Notes: generated by a model from the sequence alone, not told the origin. Positions 15,402-24,523 are shown, counted from the stretch's first letter. The stretch: 39,220 nt of DNA from Actinomycetes bacterium (GCA_021846845.1 JAJZWB010000017.1:1-39220), one strand, 5' to 3'. Numbers and translations are program-made.

Positions 15402-15761
15402 ATGGCCTCGCACCAGCAGACGTTCACCGATAGGGGTGCGCGCGGCAACTGCTGCCCCCTGTATCACGAGGCGGTCGAGCTCGTGGGTCGCCGCTGGACG
15501 GGCGCCATCCTCCGTGTCCTGATGGATGGACCGCTGCGCTTCTCGGAGATCGCCCAGGCGATCCCGGAGATGTCCGACAGGCTGCTGTCGGAGCGGATGA
15601 AGGAGCTCGAGGCGCGCGGGATCGTCGAGCGGACGGTGGTCCCGGGACCGCCGGTGCGGGTCCAGTACGCGCTGTCGCGGATGGGCGCCGAGCTCGGACC
15701 GGCGCTGACCGAGCTGCAGCGGTGGGCTCGCCGCTGGCTCGGCGGCGGACCGGACGTCTGA
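15402..15761 (+). CDS. HxlR-family transcriptional regulator
   Basis: A 119-residue winged-helix regulator. The family signature is clear: CCPLYHEAVELVGRRWTGAI at about 17-36, then LRFSEIAQAIPEMSDRLLSE, the recognition region, and ELEARGIVERTV. Adjacent Cys 17/18 lie where several HxlR proteins carry a redox- or aldehyde-sensing Cys, so thiol sensing is possible (inference). It probably regulates itself and the AhpD-like gene before it. TAAGCT lies 11 nt before the ATG and the leader lacks a good SD. Confidence 0.9.
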   Translation: MASHQQTFTDRGARGNCCPLYHEAVELVGRRWTGAILRVLMDGPLRFSEIAQAIPEMSDRLLSERMKELEARGIVERTVVPGPPVRVQYALSRMGAELGPALTELQRWARRWLGGGPDV

Positions 15762-15777
15762 GCGTCCCGGCCCCGGG

Positions 15778-15783
15778 TAACGT
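15778..15783 (+). promoter_or_regulatory. -10 box of glnA (near-leaderless)
   Basis: TAACGT ends 9 nt before ATG 15793, with no SD in between. This predicts a very short or absent leader. Confidence 0.45.
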
Positions 15784-15792
15784 TCCCGCGCG

Positions 15793-17142
15793 ATGCCGTT
15801 GCCGCAGCCGACCGCGCCGCTGACCGCCGCCGACGTGCTCGAGCTCGTCGCCGAGCAGCAGATCCGCTTCATCCGGCTGTGGTTCACCGACATCCTCGGC
15901 CAGCTGAAGTCGTTCTCGATCAACGTCACCGAGCTTCCGACCGCGTTCGAGCACGGGATGGGCTTCGACGGGTCCTCGATCACGGGCTTCAACGCGATCG
16001 AGGAATCCGACATGATCGCCAAGCCGGACCCGAGCACCTTCTGCGTGCTCCCCTGGCGCCCGCGCGAGGCCGGCGTCGCGCGGATGTTCTGCGACATCCT
16101 GACGCCCGAGCGGACCCCCTACGAGGGCGATCCGCGCCACGTCCTGCGACGCGCGCTGAGGCGCGCCGAGGAGATGGGGTTCGACCACTTCTACGTCGGA
16201 CCCGAGCTCGAGTACTTCTACTTCCGCGACTCCAAGTCCACCGAGGTGCTCGACGAGGGCGGCTACTTCGACCTCACCACGCTCGACGCCGGCTCGGACC
16301 TGCGGCGCGAGACGGTGCTGGCGCTGGAGCAGCTCGGGATCCACACCGAGTACACCCACCACGAGGTCGGCCCCAGCCAGCACGAGATCGACATGCGCTA
16401 CGCGGACGCTCTGAAGATGGCCGACGACTGCATGACCTACCGGATCACGGTCAAGGAGTACGCCCTCAAGTACGGACTGCACGCCACCTTCATGCCGAAG
16501 CCCCTGTTCGGCAAGAACGGCTCGGGCATGCACACCCATCAGTCCCTGTTCCGCGGCGCGTCGAACGCGTTCTACGACCCGGACGACCCGTACTTCCTGT
16601 CGGACATCGGCAGGGCGTTCATCGCCGGCCAACTGCGCCACGCGCGCGAGATGTGCTCGGTGTTCGCCCAGTGGGTGAACTCCTACAAGCGCCTGGTGCC
16701 CGGCTACGAGGCGCCCGTCTACGTCGCGTGGTCGCGCCGCAACCGCTCCGCGCTCGTGCGCGTCCCGCTCTACCACCCCGGCCGCGAGCGCGCGACCCGC
16801 ATGGAGCTGCGCTGTCCGGACCCGGCCTGCAACCCCTACCTGACGTTCGCCGTCCTGCTCCAGGCCGGACTGGAGGGGGTCGAGCACGGCTACGAGCTCC
16901 CGGACCCGATGGAGAAGAACCTCTACCACCTTTCGCCCGAGGAGCGGCGCCGGCTCGGGATCGAGCAGCTGCCCGAGACGCTGGGCGAGGCGATCGAGCT
17001 GACGGCGCAATCGGAGCTGGTCCTGCGCACGCTCGGCGAGCACATGTTCAACCGCTACATCGAGATCAAGCGCCAGGAGTGGGACGACTACCGCGTGCAG
17101 GTCACCCCCTGGGAGCTTGAGCGCTACCTGCCCGTGCTGTAG
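15793..17142 (+). CDS. glnA: Glutamine synthetase, type I
   Basis: A 449-residue enzyme making glutamine from glutamate, ammonia and ATP. Signatures: FDGSSITGFN (about 56-65), GPELEYFYFR, the ATP-binding stretch KPLFGKNGSGMHTHQSL, and the NRSA/R loop RRNRSALVRVP. Length and C-terminus (LGEHMFNRYIEIKRQEWDDY) resemble the GSI-alpha group of Bacillus type, which is feedback-controlled rather than adenylylated; the NLYHLSPEE stretch keeps a Tyr in the region where GSI-beta is modified, so the absence of adenylylation is not certain. A gamma-glutamyl-amine ligase role cannot be excluded by sequence alone. Its transcript ends at the palindrome cluster shared with the convergent DUF255 gene. Confidence 0.93.
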   Translation: MPLPQPTAPLTAADVLELVAEQQIRFIRLWFTDILGQLKSFSINVTELPTAFEHGMGFDGSSITGFNAIEESDMIAKPDPSTFCVLPWRPREAGVARMFCDILTPERTPYEGDPRHVLRRALRRAEEMGFDHFYVGPELEYFYFRDSKSTEVLDEGGYFDLTTLDAGSDLRRETVLALEQLGIHTEYTHHEVGPSQHEIDMRYADALKMADDCMTYRITVKEYALKYGLHATFMPKPLFGKNGSGMHTHQSLFRGASNAFYDPDDPYFLSDIGRAFIAGQLRHAREMCSVFAQWVNSYKRLVPGYEAPVYVAWSRRNRSALVRVPLYHPGRERATRMELRCPDPACNPYLTFAVLLQAGLEGVEHGYELPDPMEKNLYHLSPEERRRLGIEQLPETLGEAIELTAQSELVLRTLGEHMFNRYIEIKRQEWDDYRVQVTPWELERYLPVL

Positions 17143-17151
17143 AGCAGGCCG

Positions 17152-17231
17152 GGCCGCATGCGGCCACCCGCGGGGGCGCGCATGCGCGCCCCCGAACACC
17201 CGCAAGAGCCGGCCGGCGTCGCCGCCGGCTC
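17152..17231. terminator. Palindrome cluster between convergent glnA and DUF255 genes
   Basis: Three hairpins follow one another: the perfect palindrome ggccgcatgcggcc (17152-17165), a perfect 22-nt palindrome with centre GCATGC (17172-17193), and an 8-bp stem gagccggc/gccggctc (17206-17213 with 17224-17231) that covers the DUF255 stop. Placement suggests bidirectional termination. The first 14-mer recurs exactly at 39112-39125. Confidence 0.7.
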
Positions 17232-19170
17232 AGGAGGGGATCCCGAGGGACGCCGCCAGCGCCTCCGGGCTCGTGACGGGAGCCCGGCAGGTGAACCGGT
17301 CGCACACGTAGGCGGCCGGCCGGCCGGCCACCGGCTCGCGCCCGGCGAGCAGCTCGACCCCGTCGGCCGGACCGCCGGCCAGCACGACGTGCGGGCGGTA
17401 GGCGCGGCGGACCACCCGGGCGAGCTCGTCGGGATCGCCCGCGATCGCGACCTCCCTCACCGGCGCGAGATGGAAGTCGATCGCCTGCAGGGCGTGGCCG
17501 AAGCCGTGGGGGTAGCGGGCCGCCACGGGTGCGACGAGCGCGAGGGCACGGACGGCGCGCTCCTCGCACCCCCCGTCGCCGGTCAGCCTCGCCAGCCGCA
17601 GCAGCCCGAACGCGGCCGACGAGCTTCCGGACGGCAGCGGCGAGTCGTCGAGGTCCCGCCGGCGCTCGAAGCCCAGCTCGTGGCCGATCGCGGTCGTGAA
17701 GAAGCCGCCGCCGTCATCGTCGGCGAACTGCTCGACGAGGGTGTCGGCGAGCGCGCGGGCCTCGGCGAACCAGCGCGGTTCGAACGTGGCCTCGTAGAGC
17801 GTGAGCAGGGCCTCGAGCAGGTGTGCGTGGTCGTCCAGGAACCCCGGGATGGAGTCGGTGCGAAGCAGCCTGCCGCGGTCGTCGCGGCGCGACAGGAGCA
17901 GCCGCGCGCAGTCGCTCGCGGCGCTCAGCCAGTCGGCGTTATCGAGCGCCGCACCCGCCTCGGCCAGCGCGGAGATCATCAGCGCGTTCCAGGACGTCAG
18001 CCGCTTGTCGTCCAGCCCCGGGCGCGCGCGCGCGGCGCGGGCGCTCAGCAGCCGGGCTCGGATCCCGTCCAGGCGCTCAGGGACCGGCCCGCGCGCCGTC
18101 AGCACGTTGGCGTCCTCGAAGTTGCCCTCGTCGGTGGCGCCGAAGTGGGCGATCGCCGACTCGGCCGCGTCGCCCAGCGCCTCCCGCAGCTGGGCGGTGG
18201 TCCAGACGTAGAAGCGCCCCTCCTCGCCCTCGGAGTCGGCGTCCAGCGAGGAGTGGAAGCCGCCGTCGGGCGCGCGCATCTCGGTCAGCGCCCAGTGCAG
18301 CGTCCGCTCGCATGTCTCGCGCAGCAGCGGCTCGCCTGAGATCTGCCAGCCGTGCAGGTAGGCGCGCGCGAGCAGGGCGTTGTCGTAGAGCATCTTCTCG
18401 AAGTGCGGGACGATCCAGCCGGCGTCGACCGCGTACCGTGAGAAGCCGCCGCCGACCTGGTCGAAGATCCCGCCCGTCGCCATCGCCCGCAGCGCGCCGA
18501 GCGCGATCTCGGTCTCGCCCGCCGCCAGCAGGAACTCGATCGCCGGCGCCTGCGGGAACTTAGGCGCACCGCCGAAGCCGCCGTTGAGCGGGTCGTGGAT
18601 CGCCCGCAGCCCCTCGAGCGCCTCGCCGAGCACGGCCGGGTCGATCGGCCCCTCGGGCGCGTGCAGCCTGGTCGCGCCGCCCAGCGACTCGCGCAGCTCG
18701 CCCGCCTGCCGGCGCACGTCGTCGCGGCGCCGGTCCCACGCGTCGGAGATGGCCTCCAGCACGGTCCGCCAGCTCGGGAGCCTCTGGCGCGGCCGGGGCG
18801 GGAAGTAGGTCCCGGCCCAGAACGGCTCCTGCTCCGGGGTGAGGAAGGCGTTCAGCGGCCAGCCGCCCTGCCCGGTCAGCCTCTGGCATGCCTCCATGCA
18901 GACCGCGTCGACGTCCGGGCGCTCCTCACGGTCGACCTTGACGCACACGAAGCGCTCGTTCATCAGCGCCGCGATCTCGGGATCCTCGAACGACTCGCGC
19001 TCCATCACGTGACACCAGTGGCACGCCGCGTAGCCGATCGAGACCAGCAGGGGCCGCTGCTCGTCACGCGCCCGCGCCAGCGCCTCCTCTCCCCACGGGT
19101 ACCAGTCGACCGGATTGTTGGCGTGCTGGAGCAGGTAGGCGGATGACTGTGCGGCGAGGCGGTTGGCCAC
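17230..19170 (-). CDS. DUF255 thioredoxin-domain protein (YyaL/SPATA20 family)
   Basis: A 646-residue protein with an N-terminal thioredoxin-like DUF255 domain and a (alpha/alpha)6 barrel resembling six-hairpin glycosidases or N-acyl-glucosamine epimerases. The opening [19 protein letters not shown] is highly typical. The CHWC active-site pair is at 50-53, followed by [10 protein letters not shown]; the barrel shows [23 protein letters not shown] and [14 protein letters not shown]. The biochemical role of this widespread family is poorly defined. I chose GTG 19170, 6 nt after a TACGCT -10; an open frame reaches 19257 but is unlike the family. It is divergent from ridA. Confidence 0.92.
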   Translation of the reverse strand: MANRLAAQSSAYLLQHANNPVDWYPWGEEALARARDEQRPLLVSIGYAACHWCHVMERESFEDPEIAALMNERFVCVKVDREERPDVDAVCMEACQRLTGQGGWPLNAFLTPEQEPFWAGTYFPPRPRQRLPSWRTVLEAISDAWDRRRDDVRRQAGELRESLGGATRLHAPEGPIDPAVLGEALEGLRAIHDPLNGGFGGAPKFPQAPAIEFLLAAGETEIALGALRAMATGGIFDQVGGGFSRYAVDAGWIVPHFEKMLYDNALLARAYLHGWQISGEPLLRETCERTLHWALTEMRAPDGGFHSSLDADSEGEEGRFYVWTTAQLREALGDAAESAIAHFGATDEGNFEDANVLTARGPVPERLDGIRARLLSARAARARPGLDDKRLTSWNALMISALAEAGAALDNADWLSAASDCARLLLSRRDDRGRLLRTDSIPGFLDDHAHLLEALLTLYEATFEPRWFAEARALADTLVEQFADDDGGGFFTTAIGHELGFERRRDLDDSPLPSGSSSAAFGLLRLARLTGDGGCEERAVRALALVAPVAARYPHGFGHALQAIDFHLAPVREVAIAGDPDELARVVRRAYRPHVVLAGGPADGVELLAGREPVAGRPAAYVCDRFTCRAPVTSPEALAASLGIPS

Positions 19171-19176
19171 TCCGTG

Positions 19177-19182
19177 AGCGTA
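19177..19182 (-). promoter_or_regulatory. -10 box of the DUF255 gene (leaderless type)
   Basis: On the minus strand TACGCT ends 6 nt before GTG 19170; no SD is visible. This supports the short start over the longer open frame. Confidence 0.55.
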
Positions 19183-19250
19183 CCCGCGTCGCCCCGCGCG
19201 CCCACGGTCAATACGCTTCGCGGCGCTGACCAACCAGGAGGAGCCACCCC

Positions 19251-19643
19251 TTGCCACACCATCGTGAGTCGATCACCGCGCCACGCGCCCCGGAGGCGAT
19301 CGGTCCCTACGTACATGCGGTCGCCGCCGGCGGCCTTCTTTTCTGCTCCGGGCAGATCCCCCTGGATCCCCGCAGCGGCGAGATCGTCGGCGCGACCGCG
19401 GCCGACCAGGCCGGACGCTGCCTGGAGAACCTAGCGGCGGTCTGCGAGGCCGCCGGCGCGACCCTCGGCGACGCGGTCCGCGTGACGGTCTACCTGACGG
19501 ACATGTCCGCGTTCGCGGCGGTCAACGAGGTGTACGCGTCGTTCTTCGAGCATGATCCTCCGGCGCGGGTGGCGATCGGCGTCGCCTCGCTGCCGCGCGG
19601 CGCCCAGGTCGAGATCGACGCGGTCGTGGCGCTCCCGCGCTGA
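19251..19643 (+). CDS. ridA: RidA family (reactive imine/enamine deaminase)
   Basis: A 130-residue YjgF/YER057c/UK114-family protein that hydrolyses reactive enamine/imine intermediates such as 2-aminoacrylate. Family features: [20 protein letters not shown], then SGQIPLDP, and the C-terminal [20 protein letters not shown] with the substrate-binding Arg. The start is TTG 19251: AGGAGG at 19236-19241 with 9 nt spacing decides it. It is therefore a normal leadered gene in contrast to many neighbours. Its final five codons and stop are repeated four more times just downstream. Confidence 0.9.
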   Translation: MPHHRESITAPRAPEAIGPYVHAVAAGGLLFCSGQIPLDPRSGEIVGATAADQAGRCLENLAAVCEAAGATLGDAVRVTVYLTDMSAFAAVNEVYASFFEHDPPARVAIGVASLPRGAQVEIDAVVALPR

Positions 19644-19735
19644 CTTGAGGCGCTCACGGGCTGACCTTGAGGCGCTCACGCGCTGACTTGAGGCGCTCAC
19701 GGGCTGACCTTGAGGCGCTCCCGGGCTGACCTCAA
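19628..19735. repeat. Five tandem copies of the ridA 3' end
   Basis: Units of 21-22 bp start at 19628 (coding, includes the TGA), 19649, 19671, 19692 and 19714, of form ggcgctcNcgNgctgacNttga. They alternate two subtypes (cgcgctgacttga and cgggctgaccttga), suggesting a duplicated dimer. They fill most of the gap to the convergent hydrolase gene. Confidence 0.93.
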
Positions 19736-19794
19736 GGATCGATCTCAGAGCCCCCGTGCGTGTCGTGAGCGTCCCGTTGGGGTTCGGCTGCGGC

Positions 19795-20553
19795 TCAGAC
19801 CGCGGCCGCGTCGCGCTCGCTCTCACGGGCGTCGCGATAGGCGGTCGCGGCGTCCACGAGCGATGCGATCACGCGGCTGGACTCGTCGGCCTCCGGGTGC
19901 CACTGGACGCCGAGCACGAATGCCGGCCCGGGCAGTTCGATCGCCTCGGGAAGCGCGTCGATCGCCGAGGTGCCCGTCACGGCCAGCCCCGAGCCGACCC
20001 GGTCGACTCCCTGGTGATGATGGGACCGGACGGTGTGCAGCTCCTCGCCGGCGGCCGTGGCGGCGAGGGAGCCTGGCGCAAGATGGACGGCGTGCTCGTT
20101 GCCCTCGAAGCTGCCCAGCACCCGACGGTGCTCGGAGTGGCCGAGCGTATCCGGTAGGTGCTGGTGCAGGGTGCCGCCGAACGCGACGTTGAGCACCTGC
20201 ATGCCGCGGCAGATCGCGAGCATCGGCAGCTCCCGCGCGACGGCGCCACGCGCCAGCGCCAGCTCGAACGCGTCGCGCTCGGGCGCGGGGGGGTTCGTCG
20301 CGGGATCCGGCTCCGCGCCGTAGGAGGCGGGGTCCAGGTCGCTCCCGCCGGAAAGGACCAGGCCGTCGATTCGGTCGAGCACGGCGTCCTGGTTCTCCGT
20401 CGCGACGGGGTCGGGAGCGAGGACCAGGGCCATCGCCCCGGCGCGGTGGACCGCCTCCAGGTAACCGACCGGGAGCACGACGGAACGCTGGCTCCAGACG
20501 CCGAACTCGGCGTGCATGACCGCGGCGGTGATGCCGATCACGGGCGGGCGCAT
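19795..20553 (-). CDS. Class-I glutamine amidotransferase-like hydrolase (peptidase C26, PuuD-like)
   Basis: A 252-residue gamma-glutamyl hydrolase fold of the C26 family, which includes gamma-glutamyl-GABA hydrolases. The nucleophile is Cys 115 in AICRGMQVLN; the His/Glu partners are in GVQWHPE near 220. Oxyanion region DGLVLSGGSDLDP lies at about 63-75. The start is ATG 20553 (MRPPVIGITA), 7 nt after TAGGCT on the minus strand; the frame continues to 20577 but that would pass the -10. It lies downstream of the acyl-CoA synthetase on the same strand but with its own promoter. A polyamine or GABA role is not supported by neighbours. Confidence 0.9.
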   Translation of the reverse strand: MRPPVIGITAAVMHAEFGVWSQRSVVLPVGYLEAVHRAGAMALVLAPDPVATENQDAVLDRIDGLVLSGGSDLDPASYGAEPDPATNPPAPERDAFELALARGAVARELPMLAICRGMQVLNVAFGGTLHQHLPDTLGHSEHRRVLGSFEGNEHAVHLAPGSLAATAAGEELHTVRSHHHQGVDRVGSGLAVTGTSAIDALPEAIELPGPAFVLGVQWHPEADESSRVIASLVDAATAYRDARESERDAAAV

Positions 20554-20560
20554 CGATGCG

Positions 20561-20566
20561 AGCCTA
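20561..20566 (-). promoter_or_regulatory. -10 box of the C26 hydrolase gene (leaderless type)
   Basis: On the minus strand TAGGCT ends 7 nt before ATG 20553; there is no SD. Confidence 0.55.
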
Positions 20567-20573
20567 GCGCGCG

Positions 20574-20673
20574 GCATCAGCCGCTTGCGCGGCGGTGCCC
20601 GGCGGGCCCTGGCGGGTGCGTCGGCGTGGCGGGGCGCCGGGCGTCAGCCGTTGCGCAGCAGTGCCCGGCGGAC
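20574..20673. repeat. Duplicated 3' end of the acyl-CoA synthetase gene
   Basis: About 34 bp holding the synthetase stop and last codons (20641-20673, gcgtcagccgttgcg...) recurs at 20574-20607 (gcatcagccgcttgcg...) with a few substitutions and one extra base. The copy sits beyond the stop, next to the hydrolase promoter. Confidence 0.85.
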
Positions 20674-22131
20674 CTTTCCACTCGGGGTCTTGGGCAGCTC
20701 GTCGGCGAACTCGACGATCCGCGGGTACTTGTACGGGGCGGTCTGGAGCTTGACGTGCTCCTGCAGCTCAGCGGCCAGCGCATCGCTCGGCGCGTGGCCG
20801 TCGCGGAGCACGATGATCGCCCGGACGACCGACCCTCGCTCATCGTCGGGTGCCGCCACGACCGCGGCCTCGGCTACCGCGGGGTGGGAGACGAGCGCGG
20901 ACTCCACCTCGAACGGCCCGATCCGGTAGCCGGCGGAGATGATCACGTCGTCGGTGCGCCCCACGAAGTACAGGTAGCCGTCCTCGTCGCGCGTGACCCG
21001 GTCGCCCGTCCGCCACGGACGGTCCTCGGGGGCCGGCGTGCCGTCCAGCCAGCCGACGAAGAACGTCGGGTCGGTCCTGGGGTCGGCGAGCACCAGCTCC
21101 TCGTCGTCGATCTCCAGCCTGACCCCGGGCAGCGGGACCCCCATCGACCCCGGGCGCACCTCGCCGCCATCGGGTACGCCGGTCAGCTGTCCGGTCTCGG
21201 TCTGCCCGTAGCCGTCGCGGATCTCCAGCCCCGTGGCCTCACGGAACGCGCGCAGCACCTCCGGGTTGAGCGCCTCGCCCGCGGCGACCAGCCCGCGCAG
21301 CGCCGGCAGCGGGCGCAGCTGCGCGCGCTTGGCGATCACGCGGTACTCGGTCGGCGCCATGCACAGCACGTTGACCTGCTCGCGCTCCAGGATCTCCAGT
21401 CGCTCGTGGGGGTCGAACCGCGCGTCGTGCAACAGCGCCGCCGCCCCGTTCAGCCACGGCGCGATGAACGCGTTGCGAGCCGACTTGGACCAGCCGCTGG
21501 CCGCGGTACACCAGACCATGTCTCCCGGCCGGGCGTGCAGCCAGGTGGAGGCCTGCAGACGCTGTCCGGGCAGGTATCGCTGGCCGTGCACGACGCCCTT
21601 GGCCTCTCCGGTGGTACCGCTCGTGAACGTGATCAGGCACGGATCGGCGGGTGCCAGCTCGACGGCGGGCGCGGGCCGGCTGCCGCACAGCCAGCGCTCG
21701 TCCTCGGTCTCGTCGCCAGCACGGCCGATCAGGAGGAGACTCAGCCGCCCCCTCAGGTCGGCGGGCGTCGCGGCCAGCGCGGCCTCAAGCTCGCCGAGGT
21801 CGCGCTCGTCGGCGACGATCAGCCTCGGCCGTGCGGTCACCATCCGCATCCGCAGGTCCCCCGCGCGCAGCTGCTCGTTGCACGGGAGCACCACGGCGCC
21901 GATCCGAAAGCACGCGATCATCGTCAGCACCCACTGCGGCCGGTTGCCGATCACGGTCATCACCACGTCTCCGCGTCCGACGCCGCGCGCGGCAAACCCG
22001 CCGGCCCAGCGCGCCGAGAGCCGGGCGACGTCGCCGAACGTCATCTCCCGGCGGCCGCCGGCGCGGTCGATCTCAACCAGCGCACGGTCCCCCGCGGGGG
22101 CGGCGTCGACCACGTCGCGCGCGAAGTTCAT
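20644..22131 (-). CDS. AMP-forming acyl-CoA synthetase
   Basis: A 495-residue member of the ANL adenylating superfamily, activating a carboxylic acid to acyl-AMP and then acyl-CoA. P-loop motif FTSGTTGEAKGVVHG is near residue 170, the A5 motif DGYGQTETGQ follows, then WRTGDRVTRDEDGYLYFVG (A7), the hinge GRTDDVIISAGYRIGPFEVE and the catalytic Lys in KTPSGKVRR close to the C-terminus. PYKYPR before it is typical of acetyl- and medium-chain acyl-CoA synthetases. ATG 22131 (MNFARDVVDAAP) is chosen; the open frame to 22401 is low-complexity His/Pro/Arg and overlaps the preceding gene. The acyl-CoA dehydrogenase at 24919 may act on related substrates, but no operon links them. Confidence 0.93.
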   Translation of the reverse strand: MNFARDVVDAAPAGDRALVEIDRAGGRREMTFGDVARLSARWAGGFAARGVGRGDVVMTVIGNRPQWVLTMIACFRIGAVVLPCNEQLRAGDLRMRMVTARPRLIVADERDLGELEAALAATPADLRGRLSLLLIGRAGDETEDERWLCGSRPAPAVELAPADPCLITFTSGTTGEAKGVVHGQRYLPGQRLQASTWLHARPGDMVWCTAASGWSKSARNAFIAPWLNGAAALLHDARFDPHERLEILEREQVNVLCMAPTEYRVIAKRAQLRPLPALRGLVAAGEALNPEVLRAFREATGLEIRDGYGQTETGQLTGVPDGGEVRPGSMGVPLPGVRLEIDDEELVLADPRTDPTFFVGWLDGTPAPEDRPWRTGDRVTRDEDGYLYFVGRTDDVIISAGYRIGPFEVESALVSHPAVAEAAVVAAPDDERGSVVRAIIVLRDGHAPSDALAAELQEHVKLQTAPYKYPRIVEFADELPKTPSGKVRRALLRNG

Positions 22132-22258
22132 CGGCGGCCCAGTCTGCCAGCAAGCCTCCGAGGCCGCCCACCCCCGGGGCTGAGATCCGGTCGGGCGCGC
22201 CGTCAGGCGGATGGGCGTGGGTGCGTCGGGGTGCGCGTGCGCGGCGGGTTGTGCGTGC

Positions 22259-22310
22259 GGGTCGGTCGCGCGCGGGGATCGGGGTGCCGGGTCGGTCGCG
22301 CGCGGGGGAT
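22259..22310. repeat. Two copies of a 21-22 bp intergenic repeat
   Basis: gggtcggtcgcgcgcgggg occurs at about 22259-22279 and again at 22289-22309 (period about 30 bp), with one inserted G. It lies in the 200-bp gap between the acyl-CoA synthetase start and the GGDEF/HD-GYP stop; nothing else is visible in that gap apart from G/T-rich low complexity. Confidence 0.75.
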
Positions 22311-22333
22311 GTGGGTGCGCGACGGGTGCTCGC

Positions 22334-24523
22334 TCAGCCGTCGTCCGGGGGCCGTTCGTCACGGAGGGCCAGCATGAGCCCGTCGACCACCCTCGGGTCA
22401 AACCAGCTTCCGGCTCCGCGCTGCAGCGCCGTCAGGGCATCCAGCACGGCGGTCGCCGGACGGTCAGGAAGGTCGCTGATTATCTCGCTGTACGCATCGG
22501 CGACGGCCACGATCCTCGCGCCCAGCGGGATGTCCTGCGCTGCCAGCCGGTCCGGGTAGCCGGTTCCGTCGTAGCGCTCGTGGTGCGCCCGTATGATCGG
22601 CGCGGCCGGTCTCAGCGCGGGGACGCGCGCGGCGATCTCGGCACCGATGCGGGGGTGCTGGCGCAGCTGCTCTAGCTCTGGTCCGGTCAGGTCCGCCGGC
22701 CGGCTGAGGATCGTGTCGGCGATCCCGATCTTCCCGATGTCGTGAAGTCGTGCGGCCAGTCCGATCATGTGGGTCTCGTCGGCTCCGCATCCGAGCGCGA
22801 GGGCGATCTGGGAGCTCAGCGCGGCGACCCTGATCGAATGCTCGGCGGTGTGGCGATCCCTGGCCTCCACCATCGCCGCGAGCGCCTCGACCGTGCCCAG
22901 GAGGGCCTGCTCCTCGCGGCTCGGCTGATCGGCGATCAGCGCCGCGGTCGTGCGATCTCCCGCGGCGATCACCCTGTTGCGCCCCAGGCTCTTGGCCGCG
23001 TACATCGCCCGGTCGGCGCTGGCCAGAAGGGTGTCACGATCGCGCCCGTCGGCTGGATGGACCGCGACGCCGATCGAGCAGGTCATGTGCGCCCCGCCCG
23101 CGCCTCCGAATCGGTGCCGTGCGATCGCGTCGCGGAGCCGCTCGGCGGCGGCTGCGGCACCGTCAGCATCCGCCTCGGGCATCAGCACCACGAACTCCTC
23201 GCCGCCCCAGCGGCCGGCGATGTCGATCGCTCGCAGGGCCTGGCGAAGGCGATCGGCCAGCTCGCGCAGGGTCGCGTCGCCGACGCCATGGCCCAGCGCG
23301 TCGTTGACGGCCTTGAAGTGATCCAGGTCCAGGAAGGCCAGCGCGAACGGTCGCCCGGACCGTCGCGAGCGCCCGAGCTCGTCGTCGATCGCCGCGACCA
23401 TCGCGCGGTGGTTCGCCAGGCCGGTGAGCGCGTCGGTGGTCGCGAGTGCGGCCAGCTCGTCGTGCGCTGCCTGCAGGTCGCCGTGCGCGGTCTCAAGCTG
23501 AGCGTTCGTGCGCTCGAGCTCCCGCTGCGCGGAGATCAGCTCTGCCTGCGCGGCGAGCTGGCGGATGCCGACCAGCGCCGCGCACAGCACGACCGCGATC
23601 AGCAGGCTCAGGACCGGGTAGAAGCTCATGTGCCGGAGCGCGTGCACCAGCAGCCCCGTGGACAGGGCGGCCGGCACGTAGGGCAGCCAGGACGGGTGCC
23701 TTCGCGGCACGCGCGCGTTCGCGAGCTCTCGCGTCTCCCGCGGATCGGGGCGCGGCTGCGCGCTCGCGCCGACCGTCCCGAGGATCATCGCCGCGAAGCC
23801 GAACAGGTCCAGCCAGCTCCCGCCGTTGTATGGCTCTCCGAGCCTGATGGTGACGTAGGCGATCGTCAGGTCGCCGGCCACGATCACGGTCAGGAGGGCC
23901 GCAAGGAGCCTCAGGGTGCGGGTCGCCGAGCGAGCCGTGCCGCGGGTCAGCACGCTCGCCAGCGCCGCGATCAGGAACAGGTCGCTCATCGGGTACAGGA
24001 CCGAGACGATCACCCGAAGCGTCATCCCGCTGGACGCCTCGATCACCGTCGGTCCGAGCTCCAGGTACCAGACGACGATCGCCCCGGTGATCGCCAGCGC
24101 GGTCGCGTCGAGCACCATCTGGAGCCTCTGGGACCTTGATGGTCGCGCGGTCGGGAACCTGATCAGGCCCGCGAACAGAAGCGGGTAGGTCAGCAGGTCA
24201 AACGCGTCGGAGATCGACGGGTAGGGCAGCTCGTGGAGGGTCGCCTCGTAGGCGAGCCGAGCGACGTGCGCGAGCAGGAAGCTGAGCGCCGCGAGCGTGA
24301 TCAGCCGCCACGCGGAGCGCATGCTCGGCACCGGCGCGCAACGCCGCGCGGCGTTCCGGCAGGTCCGGAAGAGCACTGACGCGAGGCCGACCTGGAACAG
24401 GTCGCCGACGATCCGGTGATCGCCGGGCCCCCAGCGCAGTGCCATCCAGCTCAGGTAGAGCGCCGAGTAGGCGCCCAGCGCCACCCAGGCCGGGTGACGG
24501 ATCAGGTGCTGCCTGGCTCCCAT
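22334..24523 (-). CDS. Membrane GGDEF and HD-GYP domain protein (cyclic-di-GMP enzyme)
   Basis: A 729-residue bifunctional signalling protein. About eight or nine membrane helices fill residues 1-315 (a sensor region), then a short coiled coil with repeated QRELERTNAQLETAHGDLQ pattern near 325-350, then a diguanylate cyclase domain with the active-site signature GGEEF near 440 (preceded by LTGLANHRAM and FLDLDHFKAVND). The C-terminal HD-GYP phosphodiesterase has HDIGK near 593 and HHERYDGTGYP near 644. Both active sites look intact, so it could make and degrade cyclic di-GMP. ATG 24523 is chosen because GGAGA lies 9 nt upstream; ATG 24583 is an alternative. Confidence 0.93.
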   Translation of the reverse strand: MGARQHLIRHPAWVALGAYSALYLSWMALRWGPGDHRIVGDLFQVGLASVLFRTCRNAARRCAPVPSMRSAWRLITLAALSFLLAHVARLAYEATLHELPYPSISDAFDLLTYPLLFAGLIRFPTARPSRSQRLQMVLDATALAITGAIVVWYLELGPTVIEASSGMTLRVIVSVLYPMSDLFLIAALASVLTRGTARSATRTLRLLAALLTVIVAGDLTIAYVTIRLGEPYNGGSWLDLFGFAAMILGTVGASAQPRPDPRETRELANARVPRRHPSWLPYVPAALSTGLLVHALRHMSFYPVLSLLIAVVLCAALVGIRQLAAQAELISAQRELERTNAQLETAHGDLQAAHDELAALATTDALTGLANHRAMVAAIDDELGRSRRSGRPFALAFLDLDHFKAVNDALGHGVGDATLRELADRLRQALRAIDIAGRWGGEEFVVLMPEADADGAAAAAERLRDAIARHRFGGAGGAHMTCSIGVAVHPADGRDRDTLLASADRAMYAAKSLGRNRVIAAGDRTTAALIADQPSREEQALLGTVEALAAMVEARDRHTAEHSIRVAALSSQIALALGCGADETHMIGLAARLHDIGKIGIADTILSRPADLTGPELEQLRQHPRIGAEIAARVPALRPAAPIIRAHHERYDGTGYPDRLAAQDIPLGARIVAVADAYSEIISDLPDRPATAVLDALTALQRGAGSWFDPRVVDGLMLALRDERPPDDG

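Noticed and set aside
15424-17205. A 593-codon minus-strand open frame
   Set aside because: Antisense to glnA and HxlR, which have clear family motifs.
15793-20553. A gamma-glutamyl polyamine pathway (glnA-like ligase plus PuuD-like hydrolase)
   Set aside because: The genes are 2.6 kb apart in opposite directions with unrelated genes between, and GlnA looks like ordinary glutamine synthetase.
20158-22377. A 739-codon plus-strand open frame
   Set aside because: Antisense to the acyl-CoA synthetase and C26 hydrolase; low-complexity composition typical of a high-GC shadow.
22132-22401. N-terminal extension of the acyl-CoA synthetase
   Set aside because: His/Pro/Arg low-complexity sequence that overlaps the end of the GGDEF/HD-GYP gene; the family begins at MNFARDV.
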